Shown: positions 16,323 through 24,724 of the stretch, in pieces
Layout: the number at the start of each line of letters is the position of its first letter
How positions within the stretch are numbered: the stretch's first letter is position 1
Assembly: GCA_965249525.1 (NCBI GenBank)
Contig: OZ252237.1
Coordinates: forward strand, 310,001 to 374,000
Reading direction: 5' to 3'
DNA length: 64,000 bases
Origin: G965240465 sp965249525
GTDB taxonomy: Bacteria > SAR324 > JACQKK01
Program-made: the position numbers and the translations under genes
The notes under the pieces: model-generated
What the model was told of the DNA's origin: nothing
Database searches by the model: none
Seen by the model: the letters and a program-made list of their open reading frames with translations, nothing else

Positions 16323-18218
16323 ATGGACACCAGCATACATGTGCTGTCCGAAAAGATAGTTAACTACATTGCTGCTGGCGAGGTGGTGGAGCGTCCTGCT
16401 GCGGTGGTGAAGGAGCTGGTGGAGAATGCTATTGATGCTGGTGCTTCCCAGGTGTGGGTGGATTTGGAAGAGGGTGGCAAGAAGCTGATTGCACTGCGCG
16501 ACGATGGCTGTGGTATGATGGCAGAAGATGCGGTGTTGTCTGTAAGGCGGCATGCCACCAGCAAGATTCAAACTGCCCAAGATTTAGACAGCATCACCAG
16601 TTTGGGATTTCGTGGCGAAGCCTTGGCTGCGATTGCAGGGGTATCACATTTTGAATTGCGTACTTGTGCGGATGAAGCTGCCATCGGGGTGTGCGTAAAG
16701 GTGGACGGAGGTGGTGCGGTCAGCACAGAAGTTGCTGCTTTGCCCAAGGGCTGTCTGGTGCAAGTACATGAGTTGTTTTACAACTTGCCAGCACGACGCA
16801 AATTTCTGCGCTCGGCCACCACTGAACTTCGTCATATCCAGCAGATGCTGGTGCAACTGGCACTGGCGCACGCTAGCATGCACCTGCACTTGCAGCATAA
16901 TGGTCGTCAAATCTGGGATTGGCCTCCTGCTGCCAATCTGCAAGAACGCACCCATCAGGTATTCGGGCGTGCCATGGCTGCTCAAATGCTGGCTGTCCAA
17001 GGTGAGGATACCCATTTCCAATACAATGCTATGCTCTCCCATCCCAGCTATAGTAAATCTAATCGGCGCTGGCAGCATCTGTTTGTCAACCGACGCCCTG
17101 TCACCGACAGCCGCATTGCCTTTGCTGTTCAGCAGGCTTATCGCACCATCATCATGAGTGGCAAGTATCCTGCTTGGGTGATGATGCTTTCCTTGCCGTC
17201 AGCTGAGGTGGATGTCAATGTACACCCCACCAAAGCTGAAGTCAGGCTGCGCAACCCCCAGCATATCTATGCTGTGTTGAGCACGCGCTTATATCAGCAG
17301 CTCAACACCCTTACCCGCACAGAAGCCTTGGCAGGAGACACAATCCCCAGGGCTTCCCAAAAAGTATTAGAGCGTGGCACTGCCCTGGCCAGCAATTGGA
17401 GTACCAGCCAATTTCCTCCGCTGGCAGGGGATCCCTTTGCTGAACCCGAACTTGCTAAATTGACCACCAGTTCTGCTGAAAACACCATGGACAGCACAGC
17501 AGCTGATAACCCTCAGCCTGCTTCAGCGCAAACTTCTGCCCCCATGCCCGCCAGCCCTTTGCCGCAGGCAGAAGGGTTTCATTTTCAGCCCCTGGTGTCT
17601 ACCGATGAGACACCCGCTGCACAGCAGCATTTCTTGGCAAAAACCCCCACGGTACTCAGTCAGTTTGATCGCACCTATATCGTTGCCCAACACGAGCGTT
17701 CTTTGCTGCTGATTGACCAGCATGCAGCCCATGAACGCATTCTGTTTGAGCATTACCGCAACCAGTTTTATGGCAGCCAAATTGTGACCGAAACCTTGCT
17801 GGTACCCTTTTCGCTGGAACTGAGTCCGCAGAATGTATTGTTATTGGAGCAATACCTGCCTCAGTGGCGTAAAATGGGCTTTGAGATGGAATGTTTTGGC
17901 AGGCATACCTTTTTGGTGCGCCAAGTTCCTGCTTTGTTAAAAGGCAAAGACATAGAGCGCTTGGTGTTGGATGTGCTGGATGAGTTGGCGCTATTTGGCA
18001 AAAGCGGACGATTGGAAGAGGTGTTTAATGAAATTTTGCAGTTGGTAGCATGTCATGCGGCTATGCGTGCAGGCGATACCCTGACTACAGAGGTCATGCA
18101 GGAGTTGTTGGGGCGTTTGTGCAGGTTGGACATCAGCCTGTATTGTCCGCATGGCAGGCCGGTGTGGGTAGAGCTTGCACCCCATGAGTTGGAGCGCCGC
18201 TTCCGCCGCAAGGTATAA
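16323..18218 (+). CDS. mutL: DNA mismatch repair protein MutL (endonuclease-type)
   Basis: GHKL ATPase that couples mismatch recognition to strand incision. The N-terminal motifs are complete: IAAGEVVERPAAVVKELVEN, AIDAGA, DDGCGM, RHATSKI and SLGFRGEAL. The transducer ends with VDVNVHPTKAEVR, then a low-complexity linker of about 120 residues. The C-terminal domain carries the endonuclease motif DQHA(X)2E(X)4E at about residue 465 (DQHAAHERILFE), CHAAMRAG and CPHGRP near 608. These are the metal-site motifs of nicking MutL, absent in MutH-dependent E. coli MutL. Start ATG 16323 has AGGAGG a few bases upstream, so the in-frame upstream ATG at 16218 is rejected. The genus probably lacks MutH; none is seen here. 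Confidence 0.95.
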   Translation: MDTSIHVLSEKIVNYIAAGEVVERPAAVVKELVENAIDAGASQVWVDLEEGGKKLIALRDDGCGMMAEDAVLSVRRHATSKIQTAQDLDSITSLGFRGEALAAIAGVSHFELRTCADEAAIGVCVKVDGGGAVSTEVAALPKGCLVQVHELFYNLPARRKFLRSATTELRHIQQMLVQLALAHASMHLHLQHNGRQIWDWPPAANLQERTHQVFGRAMAAQMLAVQGEDTHFQYNAMLSHPSYSKSNRRWQHLFVNRRPVTDSRIAFAVQQAYRTIIMSGKYPAWVMMLSLPSAEVDVNVHPTKAEVRLRNPQHIYAVLSTRLYQQLNTLTRTEALAGDTIPRASQKVLERGTALASNWSTSQFPPLAGDPFAEPELAKLTTSSAENTMDSTAADNPQPASAQTSAPMPASPLPQAEGFHFQPLVSTDETPAAQQHFLAKTPTVLSQFDRTYIVAQHERSLLLIDQHAAHERILFEHYRNQFYGSQIVTETLLVPFSLELSPQNVLLLEQYLPQWRKMGFEMECFGRHTFLVRQVPALLKGKDIERLVLDVLDELALFGKSGRLEEVFNEILQLVACHAAMRAGDTLTTEVMQELLGRLCRLDISLYCPHGRPVWVELAPHELERRFRRKV

Positions 18219-18336
18219 CAGGGGGTGGCTGGGGGCTAAATCTAAAAGCACTCAGCTAGTCAGCCAGTATCTTTCCTTATGGATACCCATCATCTTGAGA
18301 ATTATATGCTTGAGACTGCCGCAGAAAATGCTGCTG

Positions 18337-18657
18337 TTATCTTTCTTTTGTAAATAGATACTTGGTTACAATCCCCAAAAAGGTAAATATTGCTACTGAT
18401 GTTACTGTGACTACGGAAGTAAATTGCACAGTGGGCAGTCCACCAGTATCAAAATTTGCCAAAATTTGAACAGCTGTCAATGTAAAGATAAAAACAAACC
18501 AAATCATAACAAACCCGATTGCCTAGTTAAGAAAGCTGATACGCTTTTCTTGGGTAACTTTAGCGTAAAGACGACGATCTTCCTCTTTACTAAGAGCTGT
18601 TTCATAAGGAATGCTATTTCTTGCAGAGATAGGCCTAGATCCTTTCATTCTAGCCAT
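18337..18657 (-). pseudogene. Small two-helix membrane protein overlapping panA, interrupted by an in-frame TAG; putative Panacea-system toxin
   Basis: On the minus strand ATG 18657 overlaps the end of the upstream DUF4065 gene (GATGGCTAG). The frame encodes 44 polar residues (MARMKGSRPISARNS... to ISFLN), hits TAG at 18525-18523, and then continues in the same frame for 61 more residues to TAA at 18339-18337. The second part holds two hydrophobic segments (FVMIWFVFIFTLTAVQIL and VVTVTSVAIFTFLGIV) and ends KYLFTKER. This looks like one gene of about 106 residues broken by a nonsense codon, or a 44-residue peptide plus a separate ORF from ATG 18507. Membrane-disrupting toxins are among the known partners of Panacea antitoxins, so position and topology fit a toxin. 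Homology is not established. Confidence 0.6.
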
Positions 18658-19111
18658 CTTTTGTTCTGCTTTTTAGCAAGTTTGAATAATGTTCTTTTAT
18701 GATGTCTCTGGGAATCTCTGTGAATGACTCCCCATTGTACACTTCTTTCCAGGGAGAGCCTTCCTCATGTGTCATAGACGATAAATTAAGCCCTGTAAAA
18801 CGGCTGTACTCATCATAAACGCTTTCTATCAAATCAGATGCGTCGTCTTCAACTGGAAGGCATTGGTATATAGAATATGGGTAGGGCATGGGGTCTCGCC
18901 CAAAGTGCTTTATACTGTGATAGAGATCGGGGATAACGGGGCCGTACTGCCAGGCTTCTATACGGTTATCAAACAAGGGACGATTCTCCAATGCCAACAT
19001 CCAGCCGTGCGCTATGTAGCAAAGCTTTAAGAGTTTTATGGGGGTAATGTCTTCTTTTTTGCTGTGTGCAAGTTCAAGAATGACATTTGCTGCTGAGAAA
19101 ACTGAATTCAT
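18650..19111 (-). CDS. DUF4065 (Panacea domain) protein, putative PanA antitoxin
   Basis: A 153-residue protein with the Panacea/SocA-like core: a helical N terminus, ITPIKLLKLCYIAHGWMLAL, RIEAWQYGPVIPDLYHSIKHFG and a C-terminal helix. Panacea domains serve as the antitoxin of toxin-antitoxin pairs with very different toxins (Kurata and colleagues) and as phage or regulatory proteins such as SocA. Start ATG 19111 has a strong AGGAGG 6 bases upstream. A promoter-like TTGACA with a 17-bp spacer lies about 60 bp upstream. The last bases overlap the ATG of a small membrane-protein gene, which is typical of a translationally coupled TA operon. The region is more A+T rich than its neighbours, suggesting acquisition. 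Confidence 0.85.
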   Translation of the reverse strand: MNSVFSAANVILELAHSKKEDITPIKLLKLCYIAHGWMLALENRPLFDNRIEAWQYGPVIPDLYHSIKHFGRDPMPYPYSIYQCLPVEDDASDLIESVYDEYSRFTGLNLSSMTHEEGSPWKEVYNGESFTEIPRDIIKEHYSNLLKSRTKDG

Positions 19112-19121
19112 GATATCCTCC

Positions 19122-19139
19122 TTGTAATTATTTGTAATT
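19122..19139 (-). promoter_or_regulatory. Direct repeat upstream of panA (possible operator or short duplication)
   Basis: ttgtaatt occurs at 19122-19129 and 19132-19139, spaced by 10 bp, between the predicted -10 box and the Shine-Dalgarno of the panA-like gene. Its position would suit autoregulation by the antitoxin or complex, but it could also be one of the many short duplications in this genome. Confidence 0.35.
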
Positions 19140-19149
19140 GGTTGCCTAT

Positions 19150-19178
19150 ATAGTAGTTGCTTGCCGATACGCTGTCAA
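19150..19178 (-). promoter_or_regulatory. Predicted sigma70 promoter of the panA-like operon
   Basis: On the minus strand TTGACA (19178-19173) is followed by a 17-bp spacer and TACTAT (19155-19150). The -35 box is perfect and the -10 matches 4 of 6. It lies about 40-60 bp upstream of the panA start codon. Confidence 0.6.
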
Positions 19179-19200
19179 TAGATTGCCAGAATACCAGGCG

Positions 19201-21363
19201 TTATTGGGGTTTGCTGCACACCTGATTTCTACCGCTTTTTTTGGCGAGATACAGACATTGATCTGCCCATTTAATCAGAGAGGCAGAGTCTTTGGCATCG
19301 GCAGTAAAAGATGCCACGCCCAAGCTGGCAGAAATACAGCCCAAGGGCTGCTGCTTGGCTTCGGGAATATCAATGGCTTCAAATGCCCGCCGTACTTTTT
19401 CTGCGATGGTTTCTGCCATGTCTTTATTGGTTTCTGGCAGTATCAGCGCAAATTCTTCTCCGCCATAACGGGCAGCCAAATCGGAAGAACGCACCGATTT
19501 TTGCAGCAAGTCGCCTACACGGGTGAGCAAGGCATCACCCAGCTGATGACCATGGGTGTCATTGAAGTGTTTGAAGTTGTCTATATCCAGCATGATTAAG
19601 GTGCAAGGTTTATTGGTTTGTTGTGAGTAGCTGAGCTGCACCTGCAGAAATTCATCAAAGTGCTTGCGGTTGGGCAGGAGGGTGAGTGCGTCGGTATAGG
19701 CTTGGCGCTGGGCTTGTCCCATGGTGTGCTGCATGCTGAGTTCGTAGCGATGATGAAACAACAGATTCTTCAATTTGAATTCCAGGTCAAACTCTGAGCA
19801 TGGCTTGGGGAGATAGTCACTCACTCCGCGTTCTGCGGCTACGGTGCGTTCAGCATCGCTGTTATAGAGGCCGCTAAAAGCCAGGACAGGACAGTTGTGC
19901 TGACGCTGTTGGCGAAGGCTGGACAAAATACGGTGGTTGCCCCAGCCTGGACGAGAAAATTGGGGATCCACCACCACCAAGTCTGGTTGAAAAACATCAT
20001 AGCGATCCAGCAATTCAAAAGGATCATGCAGTTGCAGCAACTGGGCATCAGGCCAATGTTTTTGCACCAATCTTTTCACTTGGGCGGAATAATTTTTGTC
20101 TTCGTCGCAAATTAACACCCGCGTATTGTCGTCTTGTTTTTTATCACCATAGGGGAATGTGATCTCCAAATAGGCACGGGATGCTTCCTTGCCAAATTGC
20201 AGGCTGCCGCCGTTTTCCAGCAAGTTGCGCTGCATCAGCGTCAGCCAGACAATAAACCGCTGCTGGTTTTTGTCTTCTGATGCCTGTTTGGCAAATGCAT
20301 CTAACTGCATGCCCTGATACATTATGTACAGCTGTGCCTGCTTCTCTTTCTTTTGCAAGCTGCTGCGTACCTCAATGGTTGAATCGGCATGGCTGGCTAA
20401 ATGCAGCTGGCGCACCAGCAAATTTAGCAGCTTGCCAGGCTGAGCCCTATTGGTTTTTACCACTACGGGCTGCTGCGGCAGCTGGATATCTATTTTGAGA
20501 TTTTTTTGCTTTTGCCAAAAGACACTTTCTGAGAAAGCTTCTTCCACCAAGTTTTTTAGTTCCGCCTGTGCTGGCATAGGCTGCTGTAAATCGTGCTGTA
20601 GTTCCACCAAGTGATCGATGCTCTCTAAAATGGTCTTTAGCAGTTCTGCCTGTTGTATCAGTTCTTTGAGATCCTGCTGCTGATTGGCAGGAAGCAGCTC
20701 TTGCGCAGCATAGAGTTCGTGGGTGCGTGAGTAGATTTTCTTGGCAGGTCCCATCAACTCCTTTGCCAAACTGTTGAGCAAATCATGGCCGACTTTGTCA
20801 ACGCGGTGGAGTTCTGTGAAAGTACGTTCCAGATCGGTGTGTGCCCGTTGCAGCTGTGCCTGCAGCTGGCTAATTTTTTGCTGTGAAACATCCTGCCGCA
20901 GGGTGTGGTGCAAGGTGTGCTTTTTCAGGCAGCAGCCCATGGCTATCAGCTGATTTTTCTCCCCTGGTGTGTTTTCTTCTGGGAATGGCAAAAGGTGTAC
21001 CAAAAAATTACTAGCTGTGTTGTCTTGCCTGCGATGTATCCACTCTCCTTGCCAGTGCGGGGGCAGGCTTTTGTGCTGTGCCAGGCTGCCGATATCAAAG
21101 TGCTGCAACAACTGCTGCAGAGGAAACGGTTTGTCTGCAAGCCCCAGTGAGCTTATGCCTGGCGAGGGGATTTTTAACTGTGTCATCAGCTCACCCGCTT
21201 TGGTATTGAGTAGGATGATTTCTTCTTGCGGGCTAATTACCCAGCAAGGCCAGGGCAAATGATTAAGCAGCTTCCACTCCTTTGGCAAATGAGGCAAGGA
21301 GTGGGTGGCAGCTGTAACCGCTTTTTCAGGCATAGGAAGATATCCAGCCGTATGGGAAAACAA
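19201..21363 (-). CDS. Multidomain sensor/response-regulator diguanylate cyclase
   Basis: Predicted soluble 720-residue signalling protein making cyclic di-GMP. The N-terminal third looks PAS-like (WPCWVISPQEEIILLNTKAGELM). The middle, with a long helix around residues 155-260 and ENGGSLQFGKEASRAYLEITFP, resembles a histidine-kinase dimerisation and ATPase module that is degenerate: no clear H-box or N/G1 boxes. A receiver-like domain follows (VLICDEDK, VVVDPQ, FSG, YLPKPCSEFD), with an Asp in the phosphorylation position. The C-terminal GGDEF domain is intact, with GGEEF at 634-638. The inhibitory RxxD site (RSSD at 625-628) is five residues before it. No membrane segment is seen. The neighbours give no pathway clue. 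Confidence 0.86.
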   Translation of the reverse strand: MFSHTAGYLPMPEKAVTAATHSLPHLPKEWKLLNHLPWPCWVISPQEEIILLNTKAGELMTQLKIPSPGISSLGLADKPFPLQQLLQHFDIGSLAQHKSLPPHWQGEWIHRRQDNTASNFLVHLLPFPEENTPGEKNQLIAMGCCLKKHTLHHTLRQDVSQQKISQLQAQLQRAHTDLERTFTELHRVDKVGHDLLNSLAKELMGPAKKIYSRTHELYAAQELLPANQQQDLKELIQQAELLKTILESIDHLVELQHDLQQPMPAQAELKNLVEEAFSESVFWQKQKNLKIDIQLPQQPVVVKTNRAQPGKLLNLLVRQLHLASHADSTIEVRSSLQKKEKQAQLYIMYQGMQLDAFAKQASEDKNQQRFIVWLTLMQRNLLENGGSLQFGKEASRAYLEITFPYGDKKQDDNTRVLICDEDKNYSAQVKRLVQKHWPDAQLLQLHDPFELLDRYDVFQPDLVVVDPQFSRPGWGNHRILSSLRQQRQHNCPVLAFSGLYNSDAERTVAAERGVSDYLPKPCSEFDLEFKLKNLLFHHRYELSMQHTMGQAQRQAYTDALTLLPNRKHFDEFLQVQLSYSQQTNKPCTLIMLDIDNFKHFNDTHGHQLGDALLTRVGDLLQKSVRSSDLAARYGGEEFALILPETNKDMAETIAEKVRRAFEAIDIPEAKQQPLGCISASLGVASFTADAKDSASLIKWADQCLYLAKKSGRNQVCSKPQ

Positions 21364-21488
21364 ACCTGGACAGGAAACTACAAAAACTTCCAGTATGTTG
21401 ATGACGCAGCATTATGTAAGTTGGCTTTCCACTGCATCACAAATCACCGTGTTTGGCAACTTTGACCTCACAGGTCTTTTTAGGTTGA

Positions 21489-22883
21489 TTACAGGTTGGC
21501 ACTTACACCATAAGCCACACCGGTGGCTTCAAACACCGATTCAGCCAGGGTGGGGTGTGCGTGGATGGTAGCCAGAATGTCATCTTGGGTAGCTTCTAAG
21601 CGCAATGCCAGACTAAGTTCTGCCAGTAGTTCGGTAACATCATGACCAATCAGATGCGCCCCCAGCAGTTGTCCGTGGGGTTCACCGAACAGCAGTTTCA
21701 CCAGTCCGTCGGTATGTCCGATGGCGTTGGCTTTGCCACTGGCAGCATAGGGAAATTTGCCCAGGCGATAAGCAAGTTTCTTTTCTTTACAGGCTTGTTC
21801 AGTGAGTCCGAGCGAGGCTACCTGAGGCTGGCAGTAGGTGCAGGCAGGAATTTGTGTGTAGTCCAAAGGTGTGGTGGGATGACCTGTAATGCTGGCGACA
21901 GCCACTTCTGCTTCTGCGGAGGCTTTATGTGCCAGCAGTTGGTGTCCGCTGACATCCCCAATGGCGTAAATATGCGGCAGATTGGTGCGCATGTGGTCAT
22001 CTGTTATTACGAATCCACCTTTATCCACCTTTACAGCTGCTTTTTCCAGCCCTAAATTATGCGTGTGGGGGTTCATTCCTACGGCAATCAGTGCCATGTC
22101 AGCCTTCAACTGTTCTGATTGACCATCTGCTTGTATCAAGCGGCAGCTGACTGTATTTTTGCCCGCCTTAAAATCATCTATGCGGGTATTCAGCCGACAT
22201 TGGATACCGCGTTTGGTAAACGCTTTGAGAAGCAAGCTGGCTATCTCGTTATCTTCATTGGGTAATAGCTGGGGCTGCATTTCCACCAGCTGTACTTTGA
22301 CACCAAAAGCGTTAAAATAGTAAGCAAACTCTACTCCGATAGCCCCTGCACCCACCACCAACAAGGTTTTGGGAAAACGGGTAAGGCTGAGGGCGTCGCG
22401 ATAATGAAGAACGGTGTGATGATCAATAGGAAAAGCGTCCAAAGTTAGCGGACTGGCACCGCTAGCCAAAATAATGTACTTGGCATTGAGCATCCGTTTA
22501 TGGTTTTTTTCGGTTACTTCTATGGTGTGTTCATCCAGCAGACGAGCTTCTCCCATGATGGCTTCTGCCTGGTATTTTTTCAGCAGGCTGCGTACGCCGC
22601 GATTCATTTTCTCGGCTACTTTGCGCGAGCGCGCCACTACTTTCTCTGCGTCAAAGCCTACTTTGCTGGTCTGAAATCCGTAGGTTTCTGCTTGTTGCAA
22701 TTCTTCAAATAATTCTGCGCTTTTCAACAGCGCCTTGGTGGGAATACAGCCCCAATTCAAACACACCCCGCCCAGCGATTCCCGTTCCACCACAGCAGTT
22801 TTCAAACCTGCCTGACCGGCACGATTGCCAGCCACGTAACCCCCAGGACCAGAACCAATCACCACCACATCGTAGTTATCCAT
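21489..22883 (-). CDS. lpd: Dihydrolipoyl dehydrogenase
   Basis: FAD/NAD disulfide oxidoreductase (E3) that reoxidises lipoyl groups of 2-oxoacid dehydrogenase complexes or the glycine cleavage system. FAD-binding VVIGSGPGGYVAG, redox-active GGVCLNWGCIPTK, NAD-binding VVGAGAIGVEFA, IYAIGDVSG and the C-terminal HAHPTLAES with its catalytic His-Glu pair are intact. Start ATG 22883 (MDNYDVVVIGSG) follows GGAGATAA at a good distance; the open frame further upstream lacks family features. None of the complex's E1 or E2 genes is adjacent, so the complex served cannot be decided. About 464 residues, a normal length. Confidence 0.94.
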   Translation of the reverse strand: MDNYDVVVIGSGPGGYVAGNRAGQAGLKTAVVERESLGGVCLNWGCIPTKALLKSAELFEELQQAETYGFQTSKVGFDAEKVVARSRKVAEKMNRGVRSLLKKYQAEAIMGEARLLDEHTIEVTEKNHKRMLNAKYIILASGASPLTLDAFPIDHHTVLHYRDALSLTRFPKTLLVVGAGAIGVEFAYYFNAFGVKVQLVEMQPQLLPNEDNEIASLLLKAFTKRGIQCRLNTRIDDFKAGKNTVSCRLIQADGQSEQLKADMALIAVGMNPHTHNLGLEKAAVKVDKGGFVITDDHMRTNLPHIYAIGDVSGHQLLAHKASAEAEVAVASITGHPTTPLDYTQIPACTYCQPQVASLGLTEQACKEKKLAYRLGKFPYAASGKANAIGHTDGLVKLLFGEPHGQLLGAHLIGHDVTELLAELSLALRLEATQDDILATIHAHPTLAESVFEATGVAYGVSANL

Positions 22884-23017
22884 CGTCAACTTATCTCCGC
22901 AAAAACACCGATAATATATACAGTGTCTGTAAAATGCAAAAAAGGGAAGCCTTACTGCTGTTAAAAGCAGCCAGTTACAGTTAATCATAAACGGCTTGCC
23001 GACTGCCAGTGGGATTC

Positions 23018-23043
23018 GTTCTGCCTGTTTGTTCTGCCTGTTT
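23018..23043 (+). repeat. Two perfect 13-bp tandem copies between lpd and hldE
   Basis: gttctgcctgttt at 23018-23030 and again at 23031-23043, about 20 bp downstream of the hldE stop codon (hldE reads on the minus strand). No other element is seen in this gap. Confidence 0.9.
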
Positions 23044-23063
23044 ATTTTTGCTTGGCAGCTGCT

Positions 23064-24533
23064 TCAAGGCTGCTTCTCAGACGGATGCCCCTGGCTAGCA
23101 GCAAGCTGCTGTTTTTTTATCAAACGGCTGGAGGAGCGTCCTGCCAGCAAAGGAATGCGCACCACCCGTCCTCCCCATTGGCTTACCAAATCGTGTCCTA
23201 CAATCTCTTCGGTGGTGTAATCCGCCCCCTTGGCTAACACATGAGGACGAAGCTGCAGAATAAGCTGGCGAGGGGTATCGGCATCAAAGAAGCTAACATA
23301 GTCCACACAAGCCAGTGAACATAAAACACGGGCGCGATCCTCTGCCGTAGCAAAAGGACGCCCAGCGCCTTTTAATTTCCGCACCGATTGGTCAGAATTC
23401 AGCCCCACCACCAGCACATCTCCCTGGGCGCGTGCAGTTTCTAAACACAGCACATGACCTGCATGCAGCCAATCAAAACAACCATTGGTAAACACAATGG
23501 TCTTGCCCTGGCTGCGCAAGTGTTCCAGGGTTGCTGCCAGCTGGGTGGTGTCGCTAACCAATTTTTCTTGGTGACCTCCACCGCCAGTGGCTAATTGCTG
23601 CAAATTGACAGAGCTTGCGCCCACACGACTCACCACCATTCCCGCTGCCCGATTGCCCCAGGTTACCGCCTCAAACCATTCCGCCCCTGCTGCCCTGCTG
23701 GCAGCCAAGACCGCAATAAAGGTGTCTCCTGCCCCGGTGACATCAAACACTTCCTGGGCAAGTGTTGGCAGCAGCCGTTCCTCGCCATCTGCCAGCAGCA
23801 CCAACACACCCTGCTGCCCCAAAGTAATGCAAACAGCCTCGCTTTGTACTTGTCGTATCAACCGCTGGGCTGCTTCCCTGGCTCCTTGTTCGCCAATGGA
23901 TGCAACACCACTGGCTCGGGCTGCTTCATACTCATTGGGCGTGATGCAGCTGGCTCCCCGATAGCGGGCATAATCTTGACCCTTGGGATCTACCAACAAC
24001 GGTAGCCCCTGCTTGCTGCAGGCTTGGGTTAACTGTGTTAGCAGCTCATCAGATATGGCTCCCTTGGCATAATCTGAGACAATCACCCCGTCTGCTTTTG
24101 CCAAGGCTGGCTGGGCTGCTTCCCACAGCTGCTGTGTTACAGCTGCATCCGTTGATTGAAGCGACTCGCTGTCAAAGCGTACCAATTGTTGATGCCTTGC
24201 CATCACCCGAGTTTTCACCGTGGTCTTGATAGTGCTGTTTTCCACCAGTCCGCTGGTGTCGGCACCCGCTGTCTTCAATAGCTTTTTTAGTGATTCTGCC
24301 TCTTCATCTTGTCCCAGCAGACCCACCACCTGCGTCTGGACATCCAGCGAACAAAGATTGCTGACCACATTGGCTGCCCCTCCCAAGCGCAGTTCTTTAC
24401 GTTCTACCTGCACCACCGGTACCGGCGCCTCTGGGGAAACCCGTGCGGCATCCCCCCACAAATAGCAATCCAACATAACATCGCCCACCACCAGCAAACG
24501 AACTTTGGGCAATCGGGAGAGCAAAGAATCCAT
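23064..24533 (-). CDS. hldE: Bifunctional heptose 7-phosphate kinase / heptose 1-phosphate adenylyltransferase
   Basis: Makes ADP-D-glycero-beta-D-manno-heptose, the precursor of the LPS inner core. The N-terminal ribokinase-type domain (about residues 1-320) shows VVGDVMLDCYLWGD, GGAANVVSNL, VDPKGQDYARY and the PfkB signature VTGAGDTFIA. The C-terminal nucleotidyltransferase domain (about 350-485) shows FTNGCFDWLHAGHV and LNSDQSVRKLKG. The fused form is typical of gammaproteobacteria and several other groups. Start taken at ATG 24533, where conserved sequence begins (MDSLLSRLPKVRLLVVGD); ATG 24539 and 24563 are alternatives. Not accompanied by gmhA, gmhB or hldD here. Divergent from the Do-type protease gene. 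Confidence 0.94.
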   Translation of the reverse strand: MDSLLSRLPKVRLLVVGDVMLDCYLWGDAARVSPEAPVPVVQVERKELRLGGAANVVSNLCSLDVQTQVVGLLGQDEEAESLKKLLKTAGADTSGLVENSTIKTTVKTRVMARHQQLVRFDSESLQSTDAAVTQQLWEAAQPALAKADGVIVSDYAKGAISDELLTQLTQACSKQGLPLLVDPKGQDYARYRGASCITPNEYEAARASGVASIGEQGAREAAQRLIRQVQSEAVCITLGQQGVLVLLADGEERLLPTLAQEVFDVTGAGDTFIAVLAASRAAGAEWFEAVTWGNRAAGMVVSRVGASSVNLQQLATGGGGHQEKLVSDTTQLAATLEHLRSQGKTIVFTNGCFDWLHAGHVLCLETARAQGDVLVVGLNSDQSVRKLKGAGRPFATAEDRARVLCSLACVDYVSFFDADTPRQLILQLRPHVLAKGADYTTEEIVGHDLVSQWGGRVVRIPLLAGRSSSRLIKKQQLAASQGHPSEKQP

Positions 24534-24724
24534 GGGCATTCTAGACAGACAGCAGGTTCTCAAATCATCTTGTAAGCAGGCGCGGCGTTAGCAGATTTTT
24601 ATCAGGGCATCATACAGAGGCAAATCATACCTGGAAAATTGTATGGATGGGTCTGGCATGAGTGGGCGATATAGTGCATGCTGGTATGGTACACTAGTGG
24701 GATGCTGTAATATAGGAGTGTGGT

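Noticed and set aside
18523..18525. TAG as a reassigned sense codon
   Set aside because: Other genes in the window end in TAG, with downstream DNA not coding (for example at 2636-2638, 4704-4706 and 5846-5848), so a global reassignment is not supported.
18424..18702. Plus-strand frame of 92 residues in the panA region
   Set aside because: The minus strand explains the region better: panA overlap, membrane segments and a coupled start. The plus frame has no ribosome-binding site or family features.
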